Positions 1-11,770 of a DNA stretch of 64,000 nucleotides are shown here, piece after piece. The stretch spans positions 3,985,713-4,049,712 of the forward strand of contig CM021322.1 in the NCBI GenBank assembly GCA_010645155.1. The letters run 5' to 3'. Numbering within the stretch: the first letter of the stretch is position 1; every line of letters starts with the position of its first letter. The position numbers and the translations under genes were made by a program. The notes beneath the pieces are model-generated. The model searched no databases. It was not told the origin of the DNA and was given only the letters and a program-made list of their open reading frames with translations. This DNA is from Tigriopus japonicus. Lineage: Eukaryota > Arthropoda > Copepoda > Harpacticoida > Harpacticidae.

Positions 1-537
1 ACTGGCGGCGATATCAATTCCAAAGAATTTAATAACGGTTTACTCGAACTTCGGAATACCCCCAAGACCGATGGATTGTCGCCGGCGGAACGACTTTTCG
101 GGCATATCTTGCGTTCACAACTACCTGCACATTCTCGCCATTACGTTCCAGCACTTTCATCTAAAACCGAAATTGCGGATAAAAAAAAGAATTCTAATGA
201 TCACTTCCGAAAACTTCATCACGACCGATCCGCAAAGAATCTTTGCAAACTAGCCTTTGGTGAACGAGTATTTGTTCAAAATCATGTGAACAAACGGTGG
301 GACAGGGTTGCTAAGATTGTTGGAATTAAAGGTGATCGGCGATATCGTTTACAGTTCCCGTCTGGAAGTACATTGTGGCGAAATAGAAAGTTCCTCAGGC
401 AGTGTCGACGACCCAATGAAAACGATCAAAATGAAGTCGACAAATCAAACCTGTCCATGTTGAAGAACTCCCATATCAACACCCCCCGGATCATTCCTCG
501 AACTCGACGTGCTCCTAACAGATACCAAGCTGGATGA
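1..537 (+). CDS. Ty3/gypsy-type retrotransposon integrase, C-terminal part (partial)
   Basis: The frame is open from the first base of the window to the TGA at 535-537, so the 5' part lies outside the window. The start resembles the end of an integrase core: a L-L-E-L-R-N-T-P segment followed by S-P-A-E-R-L-F-G. This spacing is usual in Ty3/gypsy integrases of the K02A2.6/Mag kind. Downstream comes a small beta-rich C-terminal domain with the pattern G-E-R-V-F-V-Q, K-R-W and L-W-R-N-R-K-F-L-R, also typical of these elements. The protein would integrate the element's cDNA. No frameshift is visible in this part, so the copy may be young, but the polymerase region is not in view. Family assignment rests on motif recall, not a search. 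Confidence 0.8.
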   Translation, partial: TGGDINSKEFNNGLLELRNTPKTDGLSPAERLFGHILRSQLPAHSRHYVPALSSKTEIADKKKNSNDHFRKLHHDRSAKNLCKLAFGERVFVQNHVNKRWDRVAKIVGIKGDRRYRLQFPSGSTLWRNRKFLRQCRRPNENDQNEVDKSNLSMLKNSHINTPRIIPRTRRAPNRYQAG

Positions 538-594
538 AGTTGGGTTGATTATGTTGACGTTGATATTTGAATTTATTATTTTTTGGGGAGTTGG

Positions 595-706
595 TGTGAT
601 TGAATTTATCGATTGCTAGAGATCAAGGGAAATGTTGCGAGGAATATAAAAAAAACAGGTTCTCGAGAGAGAAAGGAGATCCTGACTCTCAATCTTTCGA
701 GGTACA
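595..706 (+). repeat. Candidate 3' LTR of the gypsy-type element
   Basis: A short purine-rich run (GGGGAG at about 585-590) lies 48 bp after the integrase stop and could be the polypurine tract. TGTGATTG at 595 could open an LTR, and GGTACA ending at 706 could close it. At about 110 bp this would be a short LTR, and the 5' LTR is not in the window for comparison. The boundaries are therefore tentative. Confidence 0.25.
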
Positions 707-750
707 AATATGGGTCGCCCCGTGATTAACTTTGAACAATAGAATTGTAT

Positions 751-822
751 GTTTATTGTTTATTGTTTATTGAAATTTTCCACTCAAGACACATAATAGT
801 GTATAAAGAGTATTGGAGTTAA
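751..822 (-). mobile_element. LINE 3'-tail fragment (same family as the element at 60 kb)
   Basis: On the minus strand this segment matches the 3' end of the LINE at about 60.9-60.99 kb. Both share the CCACTCAA block, the GTATAAAGAGTATTGG block and the terminal repeats of the type CAATAAACAATAAACAATA. Only about 70 bp remain, as expected for a heavily 5'-truncated retrotransposition event. A poly-A/T run of about 15 bp follows at 823-837. Confidence 0.65.
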
Positions 823-1244
823 AAAAAAAAAAAAAAAGAAACAGAAAAAGTATGTGTTTTAAACCAGTGTTTCATTACAAGATATGCAGAACCAAACAAA
901 TGCAAGGCCATTGTCGTCAGTTGTCTGCCTTGTTTACTGTTGAAACTGTCTAGAAGTTCCGTGAAAAGGCAAATATTTCCGAAGAATACCGTAAAATAGT
1001 TGCCCAAACAAGTATATCTTGTTCACTTAATTAAACTTACCCTAAATCAAACCCAAAGCCAAAATGCAGGCCATTGTAAGAGTTTTGAGAAGAATGGTGA
1101 AGAAAACAAGTAGGAACAAAAACATAAGTTGGGGGATTCAAAGGGTTAGCATATTTGCTATTAAATCACAGGGTTTTCAAAGCTCCAAAGATATCAAATT
1201 AAGTGTTGAATGGGATTGTCTTCCTCTTCCTCTTTAATCTTAAA

Positions 1245-1455
1245 ATACTCTTTAATCATAAAAAATACGCTTTAATCATAAAATACTCTTTAATCTCAAA
1301 ATACTCTTTAATCTGAAAATACTCTCGAATCTTAAAATACTCTTTTATCTTAAAATACTCTTTAATCTTAAAATACTCTCTAATCTTGAAATACTCTCTA
1401 ATCTTAAAATACTCTCTAATCTTAAAATACTCTCTAATCTTGAAATACTCCTTTA
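1245..1455. repeat. Minisatellite, unit about 18 bp
   Basis: About 11-12 tandem copies of a unit close to AATACTCTTTAATCTTAA. Because 18 is a multiple of 3, one minus-strand frame stays open and encodes a KIREYF-type peptide repeat. This is a by-product of the repeat and not evidence for a gene. Confidence 0.9.
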
Positions 1456-1459
1456 CACC

Positions 1460-2498
1460 TTTAAAATTTTTGAGCGTCATGTTTTTTTAGAAAACTGAAA
1501 AGCACTCTTGATCGTAAAAATGACCATCAAAAACCTACATGAAGCAGGATGTAATTAATGCCTTTTGAACTTAAAAATGAATGATCTTAATTCACATTTT
1601 CTCACCTTAAAACTTAATGCTTATTAAAAAAAGTACTTAGTACTTAGCTATTCCTTTTTACAAAAGGAATCAGGAGTAACGCGTTCCTCATTTTGGAGGA
1701 TGGAACAGGAGCTGTAATCTATTTCTTTTTTCAAGGAAAGGCTAAAGCCTTGCTTAAATTTGATTTGACCCTTAAAACATAGCCCTGAACCCAGAATGGG
1801 CGCCCGAGTACATTCAATTATATGAAATTTGAGAAAATACGCGACATTGACTCTGCAAATATCCATTGTGTAATGAAACACCCATTGAAAAATATTATTA
1901 ATTAAGGAGACAGTATTGATAGATAAGATGGTATGGATGATTTCATTGGTCCTTTTTTAGAATTTTATTATAAAAGAATTATAATTTTATAATAATTATT
2001 ATTATTTCTAATATACTGAAAAATATTAATTTTTCTTCTTATTTTTCACATTTTTTATCCCCAAAGATTCATGAGCAAAGCGATTCCAACGCAATACGGG
2101 CTAACAATGTTTTCGTTTATTTTTGGGTATTTCCGTTTTTCAGTTTTAAACTTTTCTATCTTTTTATTCACATTTTATTGGCACCTCTACTCTATCAGTC
2201 AAGTACTCAAGTTCACCCACTCCATATAGTTTGATTGAAAGCATGTTATTCTGTTCCATGAATATCTTGGAGTTGATACAAGATTGATTTTTTTGGCGGC
2301 TTTCTTTGGACCAAAATTACTTGCCCAGCCAGGTCAGGCCTTCAGTATCCAAGGCCAGGTTGGACCGAGTTTTGGCTCCTTTTGGGGTGGGCGAGCTTGA
2401 TCACTGGCACCGTGAACGCCTCGAGCTCAAGGTCATGTCCATCCAGGTATGATGCATCTGATTGTCCTTCGAACGTTCCAGGAACAGATCCTTTCACC
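1460..2498. other. Intergenic, AT-rich
   Basis: No convincing exon, RNA gene or bounded transposon was seen. The stretch 2340-2498 is richer in GC and is open in the frame of the NUDT9 start. It is most likely 5' UTR or promoter of that gene. Confidence 0.5.
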
Positions 2499-3573
2499 AT
2501 GAGTGCCTGGCGAACCACCCGATATTTCCACCTGAAATGCCGATTTCCTCATGAATATCAGTACAAAGGCCCCGATGGGCAGACACACAGGTAAGACCAG
2601 ATTAGAAGTATGGACTTTTATCAGTAAATTTTGAATATGTTCTTTTTGTTACATTAGGATTGTGCGTCAAGAAGTTCCCGCGGGTCAGATTGCTTGGGAT
2701 ACATCGTATGACGTGTACGATCCCATCGCTTTCACGGCCCCTCATGTGCTGAAAGCCCCTTGGGCCGATCCCAAAATTGGCCATGAAGGCTTCCATCCTC
2801 AATGGAATCAAATGGATGGACTCGTTAACCGTCAAAGCCATGAGGGCGTCTATCGGGTAAAACTAACCCCGTTCGCTTTTAAAGGAAACCCGAATCACCC
2901 CTGTCTTTCTTTAGATTTCCGACCACAATGAGCCTTTGAATATTCGTGGACGGACTGGATTAAAAGGCCGAGGGACTCTGGGTCGTTGGGGCCCTAATCA
3001 TGCGGCCGATCCGTTGGTGACCCGTTGGCATCGCGATGCCCAAGGTCAAAAGGTCATCCATGCCGACAGTCAAAAACCGATCCTGCAATTTGTGTCAATT
3101 CAGCGGCGAGATACGGGAGAATGGGCCATTCCCGGAGGTATGGTAGATCCGGGGGAATTGGTAAGCGAGACCGTGAAACGAGAATTCATGGAAGAAGCCA
3201 TGGATTCGACTCAAGCCTCGGCCAAAGAACGAGAAAGTTGCCTGGCGTTGGTGCGGGATTTTTTCTCCCGCGGTCAGGAAATTTATGCCGGTAAGATAAT
3301 GAGGTGGGATTGGATCGGTGGAGGCGGTGACATAAGAAGGGTTTTTATTCAGGCTATGTGGATGATCCTCGTAACACGGACAATGCTTGGATGGAGACCG
3401 TGGCGTTTTTGTTCCACGATGATACGGGCGAGGAAGTGGGACGGTTTGATTTGAAGGCCGGGGATGATGCCCAAGCTCTCCAATGGATGGATATCTCGTC
3501 AGACTTGAATTTGTACGCCAGTCACTTAGATTTTGTGCAAAAGGCGGCCGAACTCAAGGAAGCTCATTGGTAA
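2499..3573 (+). CDS. NUDT9: ADP-ribose pyrophosphatase, NUDT9 type
   Basis: Hydrolyses ADP-ribose to AMP and ribose 5-phosphate; animal NUDT9 is mostly mitochondrial. Four exons: 2499-2590, 2658-2856, 2915-3290, 3353-3573, all with GT-AG introns of 58-67 bp and consistent phases, giving about 295 residues. Family marks include the [10 protein letters not shown] block. The Nudix box opens at G-G-M-V-D-P-G-E and ends at R-E-F-M-E-E-A; the G-x5-E-x7-R-E-x2-E-E core is complete. A following [15 protein letters not shown] block is strongly conserved in NUDT9. The ATG at 2499 has a good context (CACCATGA). The same frame stays open upstream to 2382, so a longer N-terminus with a targeting leader cannot be excluded. 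A poly-A signal AATAAA lies at 3670-3675. Confidence 0.93.
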
Positions 3574-3679
3574 CGTCGATTCCGATTCGAATTCGGCCAT
3601 CATAGTTGATTCAAATTTGAGATGTGATTTCGTTACAAAACGGCCGGTTGGTCCTATTTTATGTTGGAAAATAAAACCG

Positions 3680-5150
3680 AATCTTTGCGATATTCAGAGA
3701 ACATAATTTCCAAGTCTATACCAATTAGTTCAGAGGGACCTCATTAATTTTTTTGGGGCAGGGTGTAAGTTTCGGGAGAAACTTAACATCTCCCTTAACA
3801 TCTCCGTTGCAGACGGTCTTGAAGTTCACTCTAAAAGATCCTCTTTTGGTACAATGATTTAAAATCAAGATTCGTTTGATTTCAACATTTTTACAAATAG
3901 TGTTGCTTAATGAACGTTTGGAATTTTTTTAATGCTTTCGAGTTTTCCTATACATGAAGGGAGGAAAACAATCTCTATTTAAATTGCTCAAAATCTTCAG
4001 AGATCCAACAACTTCCTACCGTTCTCTATCAAATCGGATCTGGTCTGTACTGACGGTCTGTTCCTTTCTTTCATATTTATTGAGTGTTTCTGATCATAAC
4101 CTAAGTATGATATCACGCTCTGTTCTCTCTTTCGCTCTGTTCGCGATCTTTTTAAGTTTCATTTAATACGTGTTTATCACGTTTTTATCCAACTTGTATT
4201 GTTATAATCAACATTCCTCCCTTGATGACTTCAAACCGTAATCAACCTAAAGTAAAGCAACAAATTCCCACTTCAAATCCGGACTCTAAACAAACCGCCA
4301 GTGTTGCCAGATGCTGGGTAGTTATTAATTACCTATATCTGGAGTAATTTTGACATAAATTTGGTAGCAAATTTGGCCATTGGATATTCTCCAAAACTCT
4401 AAAATCTGGGGTAATTGTGAAAAAGCGAAATTCCAGCGATTTTTTCAACCATTTTGCACTTTCTTTTTGGAAAATTTCACTTTTTGCGATTTTGTTCTTT
4501 TTCTACTTTTTCCTACCTTCTATTATTCTTTATTCTACCTTATTCTTACTCCATTTTTTTATCTAAACAAAAAAATATTAAATTTCAATACCTTTTGGGA
4601 ATTTGAAAAACAATTGTCTGTGGGAAGAGACTATTCAAAAACATTCCTTCCTTTAGAAACTCCAAATGTTCAAAACACACCGTAAGATAGTGCATTTTTA
4701 ACTAACTATTTCAACTTCTGCCACGACTATTACGGCATTTTAAACTATTTTTACAAAAAAACTAAAAAAAAGGGTAACTTTCTGCCGTTTTCACCTTCTA
4801 AAAATCCACTCCCTAGTTTCATCCTTTCTTCTCTCATTCATTCATTCATGCATTCATTTATTCATTCAATATTGGCATGCATATTATTTTTCTTTTACTG
4901 AAAGACACAAACAATTTTTAATTGTTAGGCTTCAAATATCAGTAATAATTGTTAGTTTGGATTTTTAACTTTTTTCTTTAAAAAGTCAGCTTTAGACCTT
5001 AAAACGAAAAAATAGAGAAACAGTTAACCCTGGAAAAGTAACGAGTGACGAGTCATCAGTTTTGCTCTAAGCACTTTTGTGGATTCCTGAAGATCATGAC
5101 AAACAGAAGGCGCAACATCACAATTTAGATAAGTGATGGACCAAAAGGGC
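3680..5150. other. Intergenic with an ATTC microsatellite
   Basis: AT-rich, without a supported gene. An (ATTC)n-like run occupies 4834-4869. The ORF at 4380-4685 has a low-complexity F/L-rich product and no family signal. Confidence 0.5.
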
Positions 5151-5159
5151 GCTTTAAGT

Positions 5160-5290
5160 TGAAATTTTGGTCTTGGTTTCATGGACAATTGTGGAGAGGA
5201 TTGATGGCAAATTGCAATTTTTCTGCAGAATGAGCCCAGACAATCAGGTCGTCAGCATAGATGTAGACAATGTATTCTTATAATGTTTAA
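5160..5290 (-). mobile_element. Non-LTR reverse transcriptase remnant
   Basis: Read on the minus strand from about 5288, the sequence encodes V-Y-I-Y-A-D-D-L-I-V-W-A. This holds the YADD catalytic motif of a reverse transcriptase with the usual hydrophobic flanks. About 35 residues later, after a frame change and a stop, a K-T-K segment appears where LINE reverse transcriptases usually have one. The piece is short and broken, so it is a decayed fragment. Confidence 0.45.
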
Positions 5291-5589
5291 TGGTTTTTGC
5301 GACACTTAATGTCATTGGACAATGTATGTACATGAAAATTGAAAGTGGAATTTTTGGGTTGAGGTGTTGGCCGCAATTCAAGGCATCATCTCTATTCTTC
5401 CCATGTCCTTTTTGTCATGTTATTCCTTTTGGCTGTCAGATTCCTTGATTGGTTGAGGTCTGCCATCTGTGGCCAATGAGAATGGGCTTATCCTTTGGAG
5501 ACAGGTAAAGGAGGAGAATTGGTCTGACTACATAAACATTCAAAAACGTTCTTGATAAGTATTTGACAACAATCCCTGATCAACCAACA

Positions 5590-5782
5590 GTTATTAAGGC
5601 TTTACCAACACTTTTTTTTACTTTGGCCTCTGCCAACGAGCAAACACATACTCAATATTTGAACAAATAGCATATGCTTAAAAGACAAAAACATAATCAT
5701 AACGACAGAGCCATTGTAGTCCATTACAATAGCCAGATGTATTTCTGAAATAAAACCTGACTTGATTTGATTTGATTTATCC
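5590..5782 (+). mobile_element. Possible LINE 3' end with TTGAT repeat tail
   Basis: AAATAAAACCTGAC is followed by a short TTGAT tandem repeat ending near 5780. An AATAAA-like signal directly before a simple-repeat tail is how several LINE families end. No coding remains were found upstream on this strand, so support is weak. Confidence 0.3.
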
Positions 5783-6128
5783 CACACCAGGAAGGTGCCT
5801 TATCCACTTGACCACTTCTCATGCCCTATCATTCCCCTTCCTAATATTATATTGTGATTGACGATGGAAGCCTTGGCAAGTGAAGGCTTTAGGGATTGAA
5901 CAGGAAGGGAAGGTTTCCAATGTTATCATCCAAATTGATCACAATTCTTTGATGATAATTTATGGCAGCCCATTTCAAATAATTATGCACTCTGAAGCAG
6001 AGGGTTCAAAAGGAAATGTTATGTGACATGTGATGTCAAAAACCAGAAAATTCCAAAACAATGTTGTTATGATCAACAATGATCAAGAAAATTCAGGGTG
6101 ATATTGGTATCCCTACCATTCACCTTTT

Positions 6129-6172
6129 AAGCATTCAACATAGTACTATTAAGCATTCAACATAGTACTATT
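6129..6172. repeat. Tandem duplication of a 22-bp unit
   Basis: Two adjacent near-perfect copies of TAAGCATTCAACATAGTACT plus two bases. Confidence 0.85.
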
Positions 6173-6614
6173 ATAGCAAATAATTCCTTCAAACGCACAC
6201 ACATTTGTTTTGATGATGGTTTGATTAAAGTTTAGAAAAAGCATCAAAAAAGGGATTCAATTCAATTCTCGGGCAAGCTTGGATAACATAAGGCACACAC
6301 TTTGGGGTTTTATAATCTCCTTTAAGGGCCACCCAATTTTGAACCTGGGAGGCCAACTTTTTAAGTCAGCATTCAATTTTAAGAGTCAAATTAGCCTGTC
6401 TTACAAGTTTGAGTCGCTGGCTAAAAGAGGTAGTTTGCATTAAGCCTATAACCTCAGGCCATTGGTTAGAAAAATGTTTAATATTGCAGAAAAGGACGTA
6501 GTATAAGCCGGGGTAAAAATGGCAACACTAGGGAGAATTTCATCTTGGCATCAAGCCTCTGAGTCATTATTTCTTTTGGGACTGTCTCAAGCTATTTGAG
6601 ATCAAGGTAGCATC

Positions 6615-6928
6615 CACAGATCATATAATGACTAGATGTCGCATTGGCCCGTACCGTTGGCGAGAGAAAAGTGACACCACTTGGCCCAGCTGCGCTAGCT
6701 TCAAAATCTCAGGGCGACCGCGTGCTCATAAGTAACGACGTTCGTTCGCCTCAAGAACAAAGTACGTACGGTACGTTGAGTTTGTTCAGGATTTGGCCAC
6801 GCTGGCAAAATTTTGAAAAGTTCGAAATTCCCACCATTTTGGGGTGTAGTGTTATGTACCAGCTGATGAAGCAAAGTTGTCCACCTTTTTCTCGCACGAA
6901 GCGAGGTCTAGCCATTATATGGTCTGTG
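6615..6928. mobile_element. hAT-like MITE, copy 1 (314 bp)
   Basis: The termini are inverted: CACAGATCATATAATG at the left, and the right end read on the other strand gives CACAGACCATATAATG. The similarity continues through CTAGA to a common CGC, about 28 bp in all. The element is flanked by a perfect 8-bp direct repeat GTAGCATC at 6607-6614 and 6929-6936, as left by hAT-superfamily insertion. It has no transposase, so it is non-autonomous. Copy 2 at 7300 shares most of its interior. Confidence 0.85.
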
Positions 6929-7299
6929 GTAGCATCAGTCCCATCACAAGTTGTGAATCGCGTAACTTAGCTCCTTCAACGTCAAATCCCATTGCACACA
7001 CAGCGCAGGCTCAGTGACCCACAAATATTTTCGAAGTGTCATTTCTATGTTAGCCCTCTAGCACGCCCATGACCAAAAAATCTACAGAATTTTGAAATCT
7101 TGGAAAATAAATTCTTCAGAAGCGCTCTTTAGATTCGCCATCTCTTCGCAATAACAACAATAATATAGAAATAAAAAATGGCTGCCGAATGGCCATATTC
7201 CTGATTTTTGGCCGCCAAAAGGCAACTTTTGCGATCTTGTATTTGGCCGCGAGCTCTTTGGGACCTGGCAACGCTGGTCTGGATTTTTTCTCCACTGCC

Positions 7300-7571
7300 C
7301 ACAGTTCATATAATGACTAGATGTCGCGTTGGCCCGTTCCGTCGGCGAGAGAAAAGTGACACCACTTGGCCCAGCTGCGCTAGCTCAAAAATCTCAGGGC
7401 GACCGCGTACTCAGAAGTAACGACGCACGCTGGCGTCAAGAACAAAGTACGTACGGTACGTTGAGTTTGTTCAGGATTTGGCCACGCTGGTAAAATTTTG
7501 AAAAGTTTGAAATTCCCACCATTTTAGGGTGTAGTGTTACGAAGCGAGGTCTAGCCATTATATGGTCTGTG
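7300..7571. mobile_element. hAT-like MITE, copy 2 (272 bp), next to nardilysin
   Basis: Same terminal inverted repeats and interior as copy 1, but with a deletion of about 40 bp near the right end. It is flanked by its own perfect 8-bp duplication CCACTGCC at 7292-7299 and 7572-7579. Different target sequences in the two copies show two separate insertions rather than a tandem duplication. The right end lies about 155 bp upstream of the nardilysin start codon, so it probably overlaps that promoter or 5' UTR. Confidence 0.87.
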
Positions 7572-7725
7572 CCACTGCCCCGTCTGTGTTTATTCCTCTC
7601 TGGATTCTCGTGAAACCCTCACCATTCCATTGCCCCGCCTCTTCGGGTGTCTCCTCCGTTCCACACTCGCATCCACCTCCATTTTCCCCCTCCGTTCTCG
7701 TTGTCGTTCTAAGTTACGCTTGTCC

Positions 7726-10700
7726 ATGTCGTCCAACCCGCCGCGCGGTATTCCGGTTCAGATCCTGGCCACGCCGGCCAAATCCAAGTCCGACCTCAAG
7801 GAGTATCGCACGCTGCAGTTGGACAATGGATTGCGGGTCTTGCTTATCGCGGACACGGCTTACCCGCTGGACAAACTCGACCTGGAGGAACGAGCCATGA
7901 GCGCCGAGGATGAATCCCACGACGAGGACGACGATGAAGACGACGAAGGAGAAGAAGAAGGAGAGGATGAATCCGAAGGTTTGTGATCGTTTAAAACGCA
8001 AAGAACGCGCGTTCAATCAATGAGGGTGCTATTGGCTTAGTTTTGTATCCGGATTTGATAGCGGTCCGTGTTAACGTCTCTCAATTATGATAACATCTTT
8101 GGATATCTGAATGTTGTTGCTCCTGACAGACCTTATGCGTCAGTTATCCGAGTTCGATGGTATTGAAAGATATGTTATTTGATGGTTCTAGATGAAGGAA
8201 TGGAAATGGATGAGGACGATGAGGGTCGCGACCGTAAAGGCTCCAAGTCCAAGTCTTTGTCCGGTTTGAAATCCAGTGCGGCCGGGTTATGCGTGGGTAT
8301 GGGAAGTTTCTCGGATCCCGAGAGCCTCCCCGGATTGGCTCACTTCTTGGAACACATGGTGTTCATGGGATCCGAGAGATATCCCGATGAGAACGCATTC
8401 GACGAGTTCGTCTCGAAACACGGTGGCACGGACAACGCGTCCACGGATTGCGAGACCACCGTGTTCTACTTTGATTGCCAAAGGAAATCCTTCAAGGAAG
8501 GTGTGATGGAACAGTTCCGGCTTCAGATCCAGACCGGGTCATTTACACTTGATTCTAAAATATTTTAGCCTTGGATCGATTTGCGCAGTTCTTTATCGAC
8601 CCGCTCATGAAACCCGGAGCGATGAAGCGGGAACGCGAAAGCGTAGATTCTGAATTTGAAATGGCATTGCCTTCGGATTACAATCGCAAGCAGCAAATCT
8701 TTGGTTCCTTGGCCAAACCCGGTCATCCCATGGGCAAATTCATGTGGGGCAATGCGAAATCTCTACAGAGTTCGGGAGTAAGTATGGATAGTTCAATTTT
8801 AAAGCTTCTTTAGCTTCTAACTCTAATTAATTGTCGCAGAAAGATGATAAAGCCATGCACAAGTTGTTGCACGAGTTCAAAAACCGACATTACGCCGCCC
8901 AATTTATGACCTTGGTGGTTCAAGCCCAACAAGAATTGGACACCTTGCAAGAATGGGTGGTTGAAAGTTTCTCCAATGTACCCAACAATAAGCTAGATCG
9001 CGAAACATTCGAGCACATGACGGACCCATTTGACACGCCCTCCTTCCATCGTCTGTACAAAGTGGCTCCTGTGCAAAACATTTATCAAATCGACCTCAAC
9101 TGGGCTCTAAGATCCATGCTCAAGGAGTACAAGGTCAAACCTCTACATTATCTCTCCTGGGTGATTGGACACGAAGGTCGTGGATCGCTGATATCTTATC
9201 TGCGGAAGAAGATCTGGGCTCTGAGTTTGAGTGCTGGAAATGCGGGCGATGGATTCGAGAACAACTCCACGTATTCCATCTTTAGTATCAGTATCGTGCT
9301 CACCAAAGAAGGCTTTGCCAATCTAGGTGAAGTCACCCGAGCAGTCTGGGCTTACATAGACATGATGCAGAAGAAAGGCCCCAAAGAAAGGATCTACAAG
9401 GAGATCCAAAGAATCGAAGAGCTCGATTTCCAATATGGTGAGGAACGACAACCCAGTGACAATGTGGAAACGCTTTGCGAGAACATGCAGTTCTTTCCAC
9501 CCGAGCTCTATTTAACCGGTGATGATTTGATGTTCGAGTACAATGAGAACTGTATTCGGGAGTGTCTGGATGCGTTGCAACAGGATCGTGTGAATATCTT
9601 TGTCACTGCCAAAGAATATGAGGACGGATGTGATCAGGTTGAGGAGTGGTTCAAGACCAAGTATTCCGTCGAGGATGTCCCTCAAGATTGGAAATCCGCT
9701 TGGAATGGGGACTTGAGTGATATCCAGAAATCCCTTCATCTGCCCGAAAAGAACCAGTTCATTGCCGAGAACTTGTCCTTGAAAGCTCTTCCATCTGGGG
9801 AGGTTCCTCGATTCCCGATTCGAATCAAAAACGAACCCATCGGAGAACTGTTTTTCCGTCCGGACGATCAGTTTAAGCAGCCTCGCGCTCATTTGCATTT
9901 CATGCTCGTGTCTCCTTTGCCTCTGGAATCGGCTCGAAACTCGGCCCTTTTGGACTTGATGATGGCCTTGACGGCCCAATCCATGGTAGAAGACACCTAT
10001 GCCGCAGATCTGGCTCAGCTTCAATTTCAGATCTATGGCAGTGAGCGAGGTGTGGTGTTGAAGATTTATGGTCTGAACGACAAGCTCAAGCTCGTGTTGA
10101 GCGAGATCCTCAAGCACATGGTCGAGTTTGGCGAAGGTGTCGATCCCGAGTTCTTCGAGGCCGTCAAGGCTCAGACCAAAAAGTCCTACTACAATGCCTT
10201 TATCAAACCCATGAAACTGGTCAAGGATGTTCGAATGTCGATCCTTCAAGATCAGTTTCACGGATCCATGGACAGACATGCCATCGTATCCGAGCTCACA
10301 TTGGAAGATGTGCGAGATTTCTCGCAAAAATTCCGAGACGAGCTCTTCATTCACGGACTGATCCAAGGCAATCTCACAGAAGTGGAAGCTTTGGAGATCT
10401 ACGATCTAGTCAAGGCCAAAATCAAAGCCAAACCCATATCCAATGCCACCATCCCGGAATTGAGATGTCGAGCCTTGCCGGAAGGAAAGAAAATTGTGAG
10501 GGTAGCGGGTTTGAACCCATTAGATGGGAACACAGGAGTGACCAATTACTACCAACTCGCTCCCGGAGATCTAAAGAGCCATGCTCTTTTGGAACTAGCC
10601 AATACCATCATGGAAGAGCCCGTGTTTGATCGCTTGAGAACTCAAGAGCAACTTGGTTATCAGACTTTCTCCATGTTGAGGAACACTTTTGGTGTATTGG

Positions 10701-11215
10701 GTCTCTCTATTACGATTTGCTCGCAAGCCTCGAAATTCTCGGCCGAACACGTGGATTCGCGGATTGAGGCCTTCATGGAATGGTTTCTGAATGAGAAACT
10801 GGCCAAAATGGAACAAGATGAGTTTGATGAGGTCCGAGAGACTCTGGTCAAGTTGAAGAAAACCGCAGATGTGACCTTGAAAGAGGAAGTGGACCGAAAT
10901 TGGAGCGAGATCTGTTCTCGAGAGTATTTGTTCGATCGCTGTGGGAAAGAAATCGAGATCCTGGAACAATGCACAAAGAAAGAAGTGATTGAAATGGTCA
11001 AGCGGATCTTAAAAGACGACCTTAAGTTATTGAGTATACAAGTGGTGGGTAATGAAAACGCTCAGGATGAGCAATGTGAGGAACCCGCCAAGGTCATGAA
11101 CATAGACCAACCCTTTGAATGGAATTATCTTGAGACTAATGACGAATTTATTGGGGATATTCCCGAGTTCCGTTCGAAACTAGTTCTCCATCCCATCATA
11201 CGAATCATCAAATAA
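7726..11215 (+). CDS. NRDC: Nardilysin, M16 metalloendopeptidase
   Basis: Zinc endopeptidase of the insulinase family that cleaves before basic residues and also binds HB-EGF-type partners. Exons: 7726-7978, 8192-8500, 8569-8777, 8840-11215, giving 1048 residues. The inverted zinc motif H-F-L-E-H is at about residues 135-139, within the usual A-H-F-L-E-H-M-V-F-M-G context; the second glutamate is expected in the E-S-V-D-S-E-F stretch of exon 3. The mark that separates nardilysin from insulin-degrading enzyme is a run of Asp/Glu inserted ahead of the active site. It is present at about residues 60-95 and is split by intron 1. The remainder carries the M16 middle and C-terminal domains, with an R-T-Q-E-Q-L-G-Y motif typical of the family. 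The ATG at 7726 is the first in its frame after the MITE. Slightly shorter than the human protein (about 1150 residues). Confidence 0.96.
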
Positions 11216-11770
11216 GGACCAATCAGATCAGGAAAATACGCATCTGTGTTAATCATGACATCTTCGTTAACAAGCTGTTATACAACCCTCGCTTATTAAC
11301 ATAACATGATTCTTTTCATTATGATCACGCATGTTCATTAGATGACGGAAATTTATTTTAAAAGATGGCTGTAAAGTTAAAAATGGCTCAAATATTTTTC
11401 CCCCAAGCTCGAAATATCCGAAAACAGGCTAATTTGCATGAGATGGGCAAAACGGCTCGAAAGAGTTTTCTTTGGATTTTATTTTACCTCAATGAATAAC
11501 TTATTTGGTTTTTGTACTCGTAACTAGCCTTTTCAACTTTTGAATACATAAATGGTCGACAACTCATTGTCATGTGATTCAGTAGCCCCAAAGTATAATT
11601 TTATTCAATATCTTTTAACATCAAGTTTTTTTTTTTAATTGATATGGTATTCAAGAGGGACTTTTTTTAATACCTACTTTCAAAAGGTTATTTTTACATA
11701 ATTTTTTCCCAGGATCTAAACTTACATGAAAATATAATGATAAGTTATTTCTTCATGTCCAAGATGTCTA
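11216..11770. other. Nardilysin 3' region
   Basis: AT-rich, with no gene recognised. No canonical AATAAA was found close to the stop codon. Confidence 0.5.

Noticed and set aside
6615..7571. Segmental tandem duplication upstream of nardilysin
   Set aside because: Each unit has inverted termini and its own different 8-bp target duplication, so they are separate transposon insertions.
8501..8568. Continuation of nardilysin exon 2 to the stop at 8566-8568
   Set aside because: Splicing at 8500/8569 restores the conserved A-L-D-R-F-A-Q-F-F block; the read-through breaks the M16 domain.
9512..10366. 284-codon minus-strand ORF
   Set aside because: Lies entirely antisense to the last nardilysin exon and has no family signal.
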